This document shows, in pieces, positions 1-6,093 of a stretch of 8,845 nt of DNA. Numbering within the stretch: the first letter of the stretch is position 1; each line of letters starts with the position of its first letter. The position numbers and the translations under genes are program-made. Source of the stretch: Actinomycetota bacterium (GTDB taxonomy: Bacteria; Actinomycetota; CADDZG01; WHSQ01); contig JAHWJK010000046.1 of assembly GCA_019348445.1 (NCBI GenBank), positions 1 to 8,845 on the forward strand. The letters run 5' to 3'. Below the pieces are notes generated by a model. The model ran no database searches, had not been told where the DNA came from, and saw only the letters and a list, made by a program, of their open reading frames with translations.

Positions 1-376
1 CGATGCGCGCGGACACGACCTTGGGCATCTGGACGAGTGAGCGCATCCCTTCTTGCATGCGCGCGCCACCCGTCGACGTTCGGAGGACGAAGGGGACGTG
101 CCGCTCGATGGCGCGCTCGATCGCGCGAGCGATGCGCTCGCCGGCAACCTCACCCATGCTTCCGCCCATGAAGTCGAAGTTGAACGCGGCGATCTCTACG
201 GCGATGTCGCCGATCCGGGCGGGGCCGTATACGAGGGATTCATCGCTACCGGTTTTGTCGCGGGCGGTGGCCAAAGCGTCCGCGTAGCCCTCGAAGCCCA
301 ACGGATCATGTGACGACAGGCCATCTTCGACCGGTTCGAAACTGTCGCGGTCGACGAGGCTCGCGATGCTCTTCAA
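1..376 (-). CDS. accD: Acetyl-CoA carboxylase carboxyltransferase, AccD type (N-terminal part, runs off left edge)
   Basis: The 125 visible residues match the beta-type carboxyltransferase core, which moves CO2 from carboxybiotin to an acyl-CoA, normally acetyl-CoA, giving malonyl-CoA in the cytoplasm. Visible motifs are DPLGFEGYADAL (24-35), FMGGSMGEVAGERIARAIERA (about 69-89) and STGGARMQEGMRSLVQM (101-117); the Gly-rich stretches form the acyl-CoA and oxyanion pockets of the crotonase-like fold. The GGARMQEG wording fits AccD rather than the propionyl-CoA carboxylase beta type. The N-terminal four-cysteine zinc finger of E. coli AccD is absent, as in the fused alpha/beta carboxyltransferases of Actinomycetota, so the missing part may carry an AccA half; this cannot be seen here. 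The start chosen is TTG (376-374): the frame is closed by TAG shortly upstream, holds no ATG or GTG before the conserved region, and has GGAG six bases before this TTG. It is divergent from the mutase-sucCD operon. Confidence 0.85.
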   Translation of the reverse strand, partial: MKSIASLVDRDSFEPVEDGLSSHDPLGFEGYADALATARDKTGSDESLVYGPARIGDIAVEIAAFNFDFMGGSMGEVAGERIARAIERAIERHVPFVLRTSTGGARMQEGMRSLVQMPKVVSARI

Positions 377-382
377 TGGCGA

Positions 383-386
383 CTCC
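383..386 (-). promoter_or_regulatory. Shine-Dalgarno site deciding the accD TTG start
   Basis: The minus strand reads GGAG followed by six bases and then TTG. No ATG or GTG lies between the upstream in-frame TAG and the conserved core, so this site fixes the start at TTG. Confidence 0.6.
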
Positions 387-404
387 AGTAGCTGATCGGC
401 GCGG

Positions 405-416
405 CTAGCCTGCTAG
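405..416. repeat. Short inverted repeat in the accD/mutase divergent gap
   Basis: CTAGC-CT-GCTAG has perfect 5-bp arms with a 2-bp centre. It sits in the 86-bp gap between two divergent genes and its right arm overlaps a -10-like TAGGGT (414-419). It could be a small operator, but arms this short can arise by chance. I see no second copy in the window. Confidence 0.3.
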
Positions 417-419
417 GGT
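414..419 (+). promoter_or_regulatory. Candidate -10 box for the mutase-sucCD-esterase operon
   Basis: TAGGGT matches the TANNNT -10 pattern. Sixteen bases upstream is a weak -35-like CTGATC (392-397) that shares only TGA with the consensus. Transcription starting about 7 nt downstream, near 426, would leave a leader of roughly 37 nt before the start at 463, with the GGAGG inside it. This is an inference from pattern alone. Confidence 0.3.
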
Positions 420-452
420 CCGACCACGAACGGTAGCAATCGCAACGGTTCC

Positions 453-457
453 GGAGG
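453..457 (+). promoter_or_regulatory. Perfect GGAGG Shine-Dalgarno pointing at a CTG start
   Basis: GGAGG at 453-457 lies five bases before CTG at 463 but 26 bases before the first ATG at 484. Its spacing suits the CTG and not the ATG, so it decides the start of the mutase subunit. Confidence 0.6.
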
Positions 458-462
458 TAATC

Positions 463-867
463 CTGGCAGCCCGACCGCGCATCATGGTCTCCAAGGTGGG
501 TCTCGACGGACACGACCGCGGCATCAAGGTCGTCGCGCGAGCTCTTCGAGACGCGGGGATGGAGGTCATCTACACCGGTCTTCACCAGACGCCGGAGCAG
601 ATCGCCAATGCCGCGATCCAAGAAGACGTGGACGCCGTCGGCCTGTCGTGCTTGTCGGGCGCGCATATGACGTTGTTTCCTCGAGTTGCCGAATTGTTGC
701 GAGAGCAGGGGGGCGACGACATCGTCGTGTTCGGTGGCGGCATCATTCCGGAGGCCGACATCCCTGCGCTGCAGGAGGCGGGCATACAGGCGATCTTCAC
801 GCCCGGTGCGCCGACGACGCAGATCATCGATTGGGTAAACGACAACGTCGTCAAGCAGGAGGCCTAA
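463..867 (+). CDS. Cobalamin-binding small subunit of an acyl-CoA mutase (methylmalonyl-CoA or isobutyryl-CoA mutase type)
   Basis: This is a free-standing B12-binding domain. In this family it carries adenosylcobalamin for a separate catalytic subunit, which is not in the window, to interconvert methylmalonyl-CoA and succinyl-CoA, or isobutyryl-CoA and n-butyryl-CoA. Numbered from CTG (134 residues), it shows DGHDRG (15-20) with the cobalt-ligand His17, the S-x-L motif (S62-C-L64) and FGGGIIP (90-96), the three hallmarks of base-off, His-on cobalamin binding. It closely resembles actinobacterial IcmB and methylmalonyl-CoA mutase C-terminal subunits (134 residues is near the usual 130-140), and sequence alone does not separate these. 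I prefer CTG at 463 because it follows GGAGG at ideal spacing and restores the first beta strand (RPRIMVSK); the ATG at 484 would cut that strand. The stop lies 9 bp before sucC. The sucCD context favours methylmalonyl-CoA mutase. Confidence 0.85.
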   Translation: MAARPRIMVSKVGLDGHDRGIKVVARALRDAGMEVIYTGLHQTPEQIANAAIQEDVDAVGLSCLSGAHMTLFPRVAELLREQGGDDIVVFGGGIIPEADIPALQEAGIQAIFTPGAPTTQIIDWVNDNVVKQEA

Positions 868-876
868 ACAGCACCT

Positions 877-2028
877 ATGGATCTGTTCGAGTATCAGGGC
901 AAGGAGCTCCTTCGTAAGTTCGAGGTCCCCGTGCCCGAGGGTCGCGTCGCCGAGACGCCAGAAGACGCGGCCGAAGCCGCGAAGGGCCTCGGGGGCAAAG
1001 TGGTGGTGAAGGCACAGGTTCAGGTTGGGGGCCGGGGTAAGGCAGGGGGCATCAAGCTCGCCAACTCGCCGGAGGAAGCACAGCAGGTCGCGAACGACAT
1101 CCTCGGGATGGACATCAAGGGCCACGTCGTGAAACGCGTGCTCGTGGAGCGTGCGGGTGACATAAAGGCCGAGTACTACTTCTCCTTCTTGCTCGACAGG
1201 TCCGCCCGCAAGTTCCTCGGGATGATGAGTGCGAAGGGCGGTGTCGATATCGAGGAGGTGGCCGAGACCGATCCCGACGCGATCGCTCGAGTCCACATCG
1301 ATCCGCTGGCCGGTATCTCGGACTTCCATGCTCGGCGCCTCGTATTCGGGTCGCGGATCGACGAAGCCGCGCGCAAAGAGGCGATCGCGATGATTCCGAA
1401 GCTCTATCGCGCGTTCGTCGAGCTTGACGCGTCCTTGGTCGAGATCAATCCCATGGTGCTGACCGGTGAAGGACGGGTGATGGCGCTCGACGCGAAGGTG
1501 TCGCTCGACGACTCGGCGGCGTTCCGTCACCCGAACTTCGACGATCTCAAAGCTGCACACGACATTCCCGAACAGGAGCGTTTCGCCAAAGAGCGCGGCC
1601 TCAACTTCATCAAGCTCGAAGGCGATGTCGGCATCATCGGTAACGGCGCCGGTCTCGTCATGTCGACGCTTGACGTCGTGAAAGCAGCAGGGGGCGATCC
1701 GGCGAACTTCCTGGATGTCGGCGGGGGAGCCGGCGCCGAACTGTTGGCGTCTGCGATCGAGGTCATCACGTCTAACCCCGAGGTAAAGAGCGTTCTAGTG
1801 AACATCTTCGGCGGCATCACGCGCTGTGACCTCGTCGCCGAAGGCATCCTCTCCGCACTCGAGAAACTCGACGTCAAGGTTCCGATCGTGGTGCGTCTCG
1901 ACGGGACGAACGCAGAGCAGGGACGGAAGATGCTTGCCGATGCGCCGCATCCGATGTTGATGTCGGCGGAAACGATGCTCGGCGCCGCGGAGAAAGCCGT
2001 CGAGCTCGCTCACGGTGGTGGTCGCTGA
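877..2028 (+). CDS. sucC: Succinyl-CoA synthetase, beta subunit
   Basis: This is the nucleotide-binding subunit of the TCA-cycle ligase that couples succinyl-CoA plus phosphate to succinate and a nucleoside triphosphate. Its 383 residues are the usual length. An ATP-grasp domain comes first: MDLFEYQGKELL at the N terminus, KAQVQVGGRGKAGG (45-58), EINPM (189-193) and DAK (205-207); N191 and D205 correspond to the Mg-nucleotide ligands. The C-terminal ligase domain carries GNGAGLVMSTLD (255-266), NIFGGITRCD (309-318) and VRLDGTNAEQGRKML (339-353). ATP versus GTP preference is not decided from these motifs. The ATG at 877 gives the canonical N terminus. The nearest purine-rich site, AGGAGG at 857-862, is 14 bases upstream and inside the preceding gene, so translation is probably coupled to the mutase subunit. 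Its TGA overlaps the sucD ATG by one base. Confidence 0.98.
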   Translation: MDLFEYQGKELLRKFEVPVPEGRVAETPEDAAEAAKGLGGKVVVKAQVQVGGRGKAGGIKLANSPEEAQQVANDILGMDIKGHVVKRVLVERAGDIKAEYYFSFLLDRSARKFLGMMSAKGGVDIEEVAETDPDAIARVHIDPLAGISDFHARRLVFGSRIDEAARKEAIAMIPKLYRAFVELDASLVEINPMVLTGEGRVMALDAKVSLDDSAAFRHPNFDDLKAAHDIPEQERFAKERGLNFIKLEGDVGIIGNGAGLVMSTLDVVKAAGGDPANFLDVGGGAGAELLASAIEVITSNPEVKSVLVNIFGGITRCDLVAEGILSALEKLDVKVPIVVRLDGTNAEQGRKMLADAPHPMLMSAETMLGAAEKAVELAHGGGR

Positions 2029-2909
2029 TGGCGATCCTGATCGACGAAGAAACCAAACTCGTCGTCCAGGGCCTGACCGGCCGTGAAGGGTCGTTCCACG
2101 CGATGCGGAATCGGGATTACGGGACCAACCTCGTAGCGGGTGTCACTCCGGGTAAGGGAGGAAGCGACGTCCAGGGTGTTCCCGTATTCGACACCGTGGC
2201 GGAGGCGGTGCAAGAGACGGGCGCAAATACGTCGATGGTCTTCGTTCCGGCGCGGTTCGCGGCAGATGCCGTGATGGAGTCGTACGACGCCGGCGTGGAC
2301 GTGATCGTGGCGATCACCGAAAACATCCCGGCGATGGACATGGCTCGAACCGTTCCTTACATCCGAAACAGCGACCGCGACGTTACGTTGATCGGGCCGA
2401 ACTGCCCCGGCCTGATCTCGCCCGGCAAAGCGAACGTCGGGATCATCCCGGGCGAGATCTGCTCGCAGGGGCCGGTGGGTTTGGTCTCCCGCTCCGGGAC
2501 GCTTACGTACCAGATCATCCACGAGCTCACGCAACGGGGTATCGGGCAGTCGACGTGCGTCGGTATCGGTGGCGACCCCATACCCGGCTCCGACTTCATC
2601 GACATCTTGTCGAAGTTCGAACAGGACCCAGAGACCGAGGTCGTGGTGTTCGTGGGCGAGATCGGTGGCGATGCCGAGGAACGCGCGGCCGCGTGGGCCG
2701 ACGACAACATGTCGAAACCCATCGTTTCTTACATCGCGGGTTTCACCGCTCCGCCGGGTAAGCGGATGGGCCATGCGGGAGCGATCATCTCCGGCTCGAA
2801 GGGAACCGCGCAGGCGAAAGCCGAAGCCCTGGAGGCGGTCGGGATCAAGGTCGGAAGGAATCCGACCGAGGTGGCAGAGCTTGTCGTGGACGTCCGAAAG
2901 GCTTCATGA
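2028..2909 (+). CDS. sucD: Succinyl-CoA synthetase, alpha subunit
   Basis: This is the CoA-binding, phosphohistidine-carrying partner of SucC. The 293 residues show an N-terminal Rossmann CoA-binding domain (QGLTGREGSFH, 14-24), GPNCPG (123-128), SRSGTLTYQ (154-162), GIGGDPIPGSDF (179-190), VGEIGG (209-214) and GHAGAI (248-253). His249 in the last motif is the expected phosphorylated catalytic histidine, and Glu211 is the residue that helps position it in known structures. No expected motif is missing. The start ATG shares one base with the sucC stop (TGATG), typical of tight co-translation of the two subunits in equal amounts. The sucD end overlaps the following esterase start as ATGA, so the four-gene unit is probably one transcript. 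Confidence 0.98.
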   Translation: MAILIDEETKLVVQGLTGREGSFHAMRNRDYGTNLVAGVTPGKGGSDVQGVPVFDTVAEAVQETGANTSMVFVPARFAADAVMESYDAGVDVIVAITENIPAMDMARTVPYIRNSDRDVTLIGPNCPGLISPGKANVGIIPGEICSQGPVGLVSRSGTLTYQIIHELTQRGIGQSTCVGIGGDPIPGSDFIDILSKFEQDPETEVVVFVGEIGGDAEERAAAWADDNMSKPIVSYIAGFTAPPGKRMGHAGAIISGSKGTAQAKAEALEAVGIKVGRNPTEVAELVVDVRKAS

Positions 2910-3958
2910 CGCTTTCGCTGAAGGAGGGTTCTCCGGGGCCTCCGTGGGACCGCCGCGGTGCGGGGAAACTCGAACAGCTGACGGTGACCTCGGAGCTCCT
3001 GTCGGGGAACGCGCTCGGTGACTCTGCGGATCGCCCATTGTGGGTCTACCTGCCACCGGGCGTCGACCACGACCGCGTTCCGAGCATTTACCTGATCCAG
3101 GGATACACCGGACAGGTCGACTCGTGGCTTAACCGCAACGCGTTCGAGCCGAACATGGTGGAGCGTCTTGACGAGCTGTTCGGCGACGAGAGCGTTCCGC
3201 GAGCGATCGTTGTCTTCGTCGATGCGTGGACCGCGTACGGGGGTTCGCAGTTCGTCAACTCGACTGCGACCGGCCCGTACATGGACTATCTGTGTGACGA
3301 GGTCGTGCCCTTTGTAGACGCGAACTACCCAACCGCCGCCGATCCGGGGCGCCGGGCCTTGGCCGGTAAGTCCAGCGGGGGGTACGGCGCGATGGTCGTC
3401 CCGATGATGCGCCCGGACGTCTTCGGCGCGTTCGCGTCGCACGCGGGCGATGCGCTCTTCGAAGTTTCGTACCTCCCGGATTTTCGAGAAGCGGCCCGGC
3501 GTCTGCGGGATGACTTCGAAGGGTCGTGGGACGTCTTCTTGGACCGCGTCTTCACGACCGAATGGACCCTTGAGTTCGACAAGTTCTGGCCCGGGCTGAT
3601 GATCTACGGGATGGCGGCGGCGTACACACCAGATCCAGACCGGCCGGGGCGAGGACTGATGCCTTTCGAGGCCCATACGGGTCGGTTGATCGACGACGTA
3701 TGGGAACGATGGCTCGAGTGGGATCCCGTTCGGATGGCTCCACAGAAAGCGGATGCGCTCGGGGGGATGAAACTGGTTTATCTCGATGCGGGCGACAAAG
3801 ACGAGTACTTCCTCGACCTCGGCGCCCGTGCATTCGCCGACGAGCTCGACAAGTTGGGAGTGCAATACACGTTCGAGCTCTTCCCCGGCAAACACGGCGG
3901 GATCCAGCACCGCTATCCAAAAGCGATCAAAGCGCTCGCGGAAGCCCTCGCTCGCTAG
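2906..3958 (+). CDS. Cytoplasmic esterase-D family alpha/beta hydrolase
   Basis: This is a 350-residue alpha/beta hydrolase resembling the enterochelin esterase/EstD group (PF00756). The nucleophile elbow is G-K-S-S-G (154-158) with Ser156; the likely acid is D297 or D299 in LDAGDKDEYFLDL, and the likely base is His330 in FPGKHGGIQHRYP. An oxyanion-region motif, YLIQGYTG (62-69), precedes them. No signal peptide or membrane segment is visible, so it should act in the cytoplasm. The substrate is unknown: enterochelin esterase homology is to the fold, and nothing nearby concerns siderophores. The ATG overlaps the sucD stop by 4 bp (ATGA), with GAAAGG at 2896-2901 as ribosome site, so it is probably made together with SucCD. 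A role on an acyl ester or thioester linked to this pathway is possible but is only inference. It converges with the next gene, whose stop lies 2 bp away. Confidence 0.85.
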   Translation: MTLSLKEGSPGPPWDRRGAGKLEQLTVTSELLSGNALGDSADRPLWVYLPPGVDHDRVPSIYLIQGYTGQVDSWLNRNAFEPNMVERLDELFGDESVPRAIVVFVDAWTAYGGSQFVNSTATGPYMDYLCDEVVPFVDANYPTAADPGRRALAGKSSGGYGAMVVPMMRPDVFGAFASHAGDALFEVSYLPDFREAARRLRDDFEGSWDVFLDRVFTTEWTLEFDKFWPGLMIYGMAAAYTPDPDRPGRGLMPFEAHTGRLIDDVWERWLEWDPVRMAPQKADALGGMKLVYLDAGDKDEYFLDLGARAFADELDKLGVQYTFELFPGKHGGIQHRYPKAIKALAEALAR

Positions 3959-3960
3959 CG

Positions 3961-5400
3961 TTATTGCGCGTCGAAGCTGTTGATCACGGCGCGCAGCGTC
4001 TCGCTGTTTCTGTCGAACCGCGGTTCCAGCGTCCACGCCAAGATCTGAACGAAGTGTTCCTCGGTTCGCAACACCGTGTGGATATAGACGAGGTCGAGGT
4101 CGTCGACGGTTCCTCGAAGTTCGTACTCCAATGCCTCGTAGCCGTCGATGATCCTCGTGCCCACCTTCTTCTCGGACGCAGATGACAGCTTGTTGAGGAT
4201 CGGCCCCCGCGTGATCGCTGAGTAGCGTTCGAGACTGAAGTTCTTCGGGATCCGGTTCGCGCGTTCGAGGAACACGATCGCGTACATCTCTTCGAAGGGA
4301 CTTCCGACGCCGAGGTCCGCTCTCTTGTTCAACCGCTCGTCGGGGAACCATGACGTCGGGACCGTCACCGTGAAGTTTTCGTCTTCGCCCGGAATCACTT
4401 CGGTCCCTTCACTTTCGGGAACGAAGCTGCCGTTCGCGACCTCCGCTGTCTCCCATGGCTTCGCTGCAATCAGCGCGATGGTGATGCCCGCGATCAGAAG
4501 TAGCCACACGATGATCCCTGCGATGGTCCACTTCCTCTGAACGCGCTTGAAGTGCTCGACGTTTTGCCATCGCTTCTTCTGCCACGCCCACTCGTTGCCC
4601 TTGACCCCGAGCACGATTGCCATCGCGATCCACAAAGCGGGTATCGGGACGAGCGCGAGGAGCCCGACCCAGACGCGGTTTCCGATAGCCCATATCCACG
4701 TGAGGAGGAACCCGCCCCAGTTCCAGCTTCCGAGATCGGGAGGGACCGGACTCCCCGCGCCACCCCCGGACTCGTACGTCGTGGGGGAAACGCCCGGGGG
4801 AGGAGGCGGCGCGTCACTGGTGACCGGCGCCGTCGCGACGGCCTGTCCCTCTCGCACGTAGGACAGGTTCTGAAGCCCGGGTTTCGCGGCGATCTCTGCA
4901 GCCCCTGGACCGGCCGGTGGGTGTGCCTGCGATGTCGTCGCGGCGACGAACGCCGGATGCGCGCCGGAGACCTTGATCGTCGTCTCGTCCGAGGACAGCG
5001 TGCCGCGTATCCACGCGCGTTGCATGCCCCAGAAGCCGAGGAAGATGCTCGCCACGATCGAGATCGCGCCCGCCGCGGCCCACCCTCCGGATGCTTTCAC
5101 GACGGCCACAACCAGCATGACGATCCCGCCGAACAGCGAGACGAGGACGGCGGCCATCATCAGGCGCTTATTCGTCTGGACCTTGTTCACGGCGGGCAGA
5201 TAGACCGTCACCTGCTTGCGGACGATCATCGCAACGATCACGAAGGGGAGGATGCCGCCGAGGAGCAACAGAGCGACCCACGGCGGCGTGTAATAGAAGT
5301 CGGCCTTGATCCACCGTTCGTGGGGCCGACCCGTCTTTATGCAGATCGGGTCGTAGCGCGTCGAACGAAGCACATCGACCGGGATCCCCGCCTTCGCCAC
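3961..5400 (-). CDS. Composite membrane protein: N-terminal TM domain, Pro-rich linker, NWGGFLL TM module, extracytoplasmic C-terminal domain
   Basis: Function unknown. Numbered from the GTG start at 5400 (479 residues), three hydrophobic spans come first: 41-60 following the PPW motif, 80-101 and 108-126. A low-complexity linker rich in Ala, Pro and Gly runs about 145-224. A second membrane module follows: SWNWGGFLLTWIWAIGNRVW (225-244), a span at 245-266, the polar stretch KGNEWAWQKKRW, then a span at 292-312. The last 165 residues are soluble, with NFTVTVPTSWFPDE (342-355), and end NSFDAQ; they suggest a PsbP/DUF1795-like fold outside the membrane. An ATG at 5445 would add 15 polar residues, but GTG 5400 has TAGGCT seven bases upstream, a leaderless promoter layout, and I prefer it. 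The gene is divergent from purN and convergent with the esterase. It occupies the slot between sucD and purN where Streptomyces also has a membrane protein, though homology to that protein is not shown. Confidence 0.75.
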   Translation of the reverse strand: MAKAGIPVDVLRSTRYDPICIKTGRPHERWIKADFYYTPPWVALLLLGGILPFVIVAMIVRKQVTVYLPAVNKVQTNKRLMMAAVLVSLFGGIVMLVVAVVKASGGWAAAGAISIVASIFLGFWGMQRAWIRGTLSSDETTIKVSGAHPAFVAATTSQAHPPAGPGAAEIAAKPGLQNLSYVREGQAVATAPVTSDAPPPPPGVSPTTYESGGGAGSPVPPDLGSWNWGGFLLTWIWAIGNRVWVGLLALVPIPALWIAMAIVLGVKGNEWAWQKKRWQNVEHFKRVQRKWTIAGIIVWLLLIAGITIALIAAKPWETAEVANGSFVPESEGTEVIPGEDENFTVTVPTSWFPDERLNKRADLGVGSPFEEMYAIVFLERANRIPKNFSLERYSAITRGPILNKLSSASEKKVGTRIIDGYEALEYELRGTVDDLDLVYIHTVLRTEEHFVQILAWTLEPRFDRNSETLRAVINSFDAQ

Positions 5401-5407
5401 GGCAGCG

Positions 5408-5413
5408 AGCCTA
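5408..5413 (-). promoter_or_regulatory. Leaderless -10 box of the composite membrane protein gene
   Basis: The minus strand reads TAGGCT, then seven bases, then GTG (5400). A transcript starting on or near the GTG would have no leader. This spacing supports the GTG start over the upstream ATG at 5445. I see no convincing -35. Confidence 0.45.
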
Positions 5414-5459
5414 GACCCGTGACCCCCTGACTGCCCGATCCACATGAAGCCGCTGGTGT

Positions 5460-5465
5460 TAGAAC
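5460..5465 (+). promoter_or_regulatory. Candidate leaderless -10 box of purN
   Basis: TAGAAC, preceded by T, lies six bases before the purN ATG. It deviates from TANNNT at the last base. The same geometry appears at purH, which supports it. No Shine-Dalgarno sequence is evident before the ATG, consistent with a leaderless start. Confidence 0.4.
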
Positions 5466-5471
5466 GGGTCC

Positions 5472-6080
5472 ATGTCGGGGCGGATCGTGGTGTTGATCTC
5501 TGGGTCGGGCACGAACATGGAGGCTCTTGCCGATGCCTGTGCGGCGGGCGAGGTTCCCGGCGAGATAGTTGCCGTGCTGGCCGATAGAGACTGCCTCGGT
5601 CTGCGGGCGGCCGAGAAGCGGGAACTGCCGTCGGAGGTGGTCGACTTCAAGGGATTCGATACGCGCGAGGAATGGAGCGACGCGCTCTGCGACGCTATCG
5701 CGCGTCATGAACCCGATCTAGTTGTGAACGCCGGATTCATGCGGATCGTGTCGCCGAGCTGTGTCGACCGCTTCTCCGGCAAATGGATCAACCTTCATCC
5801 GTCCCTACTGCCGGCTTTCCCCGGCGCACATGCCGTCAGGGACGCGCTGGATCATGGCGTGAGAGTGACCGGAACGACGGTTCACTTCGTCGCGTCGGAA
5901 GTCGACACCGGCCCGATCATCTCGCAAGAGGCAGTGCGCATCGAACAGAACGACACCGAAGACTCGCTGCACGAACGGATCAAGAACGTGGAGCACAGGC
6001 TCCTTCCGCACGCGTGCCGCTTGGTGCTCGACGGAAAGGTCCGCATCCAAGACGGCAAGGTGATCGTCGATCAAGGCTGA
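5472..6080 (+). CDS. purN: Phosphoribosylglycinamide formyltransferase
   Basis: PurN transfers a formyl group from 10-formyl-tetrahydrofolate to GAR, giving FGAR, the third step of purine synthesis. The 202 residues are normal length and show the phosphate-binding ISGSGTNMEAL (9-19), ADRDC (37-41), and the catalytic region WINLHPSLLPAFPGAHAV (105-122) containing Asn107 and His109. HFVASEVDTGPIISQEAV (138-155) supplies Asp145. These correspond to the Asn-His-Asp trio of E. coli PurN (106, 108, 144). The ATG at 5472 places the GSGTN motif at the usual distance from the N terminus. It starts a plus-strand run followed by an ABC ATPase and permease, with purH further down; usually purN and purH are close neighbours in actinomycetes. 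It is probably expressed from the promoter in the 71-bp divergent gap. Confidence 0.97.
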   Translation: MSGRIVVLISGSGTNMEALADACAAGEVPGEIVAVLADRDCLGLRAAEKRELPSEVVDFKGFDTREEWSDALCDAIARHEPDLVVNAGFMRIVSPSCVDRFSGKWINLHPSLLPAFPGAHAVRDALDHGVRVTGTTVHFVASEVDTGPIISQEAVRIEQNDTEDSLHERIKNVEHRLLPHACRLVLDGKVRIQDGKVIVDQG

Positions 6081-6093
6081 GCCGGCACCCGCC

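Noticed and set aside
3..313. Two overlapping plus-strand open frames at the left edge
   Set aside because: They lie opposite the accD segment, whose minus-strand translation carries the conserved carboxyltransferase motifs.
373..1560. Long minus-strand open frame of 395 codons opposite the mutase subunit and sucC
   Set aside because: Antisense shadow of high-GC coding sequence. It is Arg/His/Asp rich, with no recognisable domain, and it lies opposite two well-conserved genes and also covers the intergenic gap.
2729..4351. Minus-strand open frame of 540 codons opposite sucD, the esterase and part of the membrane protein gene
   Set aside because: Arg-rich shadow without motifs. It crosses three real genes, and its coding content mirrors their codon-position bias.
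4552..5430. Plus-strand open frame of 292 codons inside the membrane protein gene
   Set aside because: Arg/Asp-rich and low in hydrophobic residues; the opposite strand gives clear membrane spans and a folded C-terminal domain.
5401..5445. ATG at 5445 as start of the composite membrane protein
   Set aside because: It would add 15 polar residues with no domain role; GTG 5400 has a -10 box at leaderless spacing. The upstream ATG is not strictly excluded.
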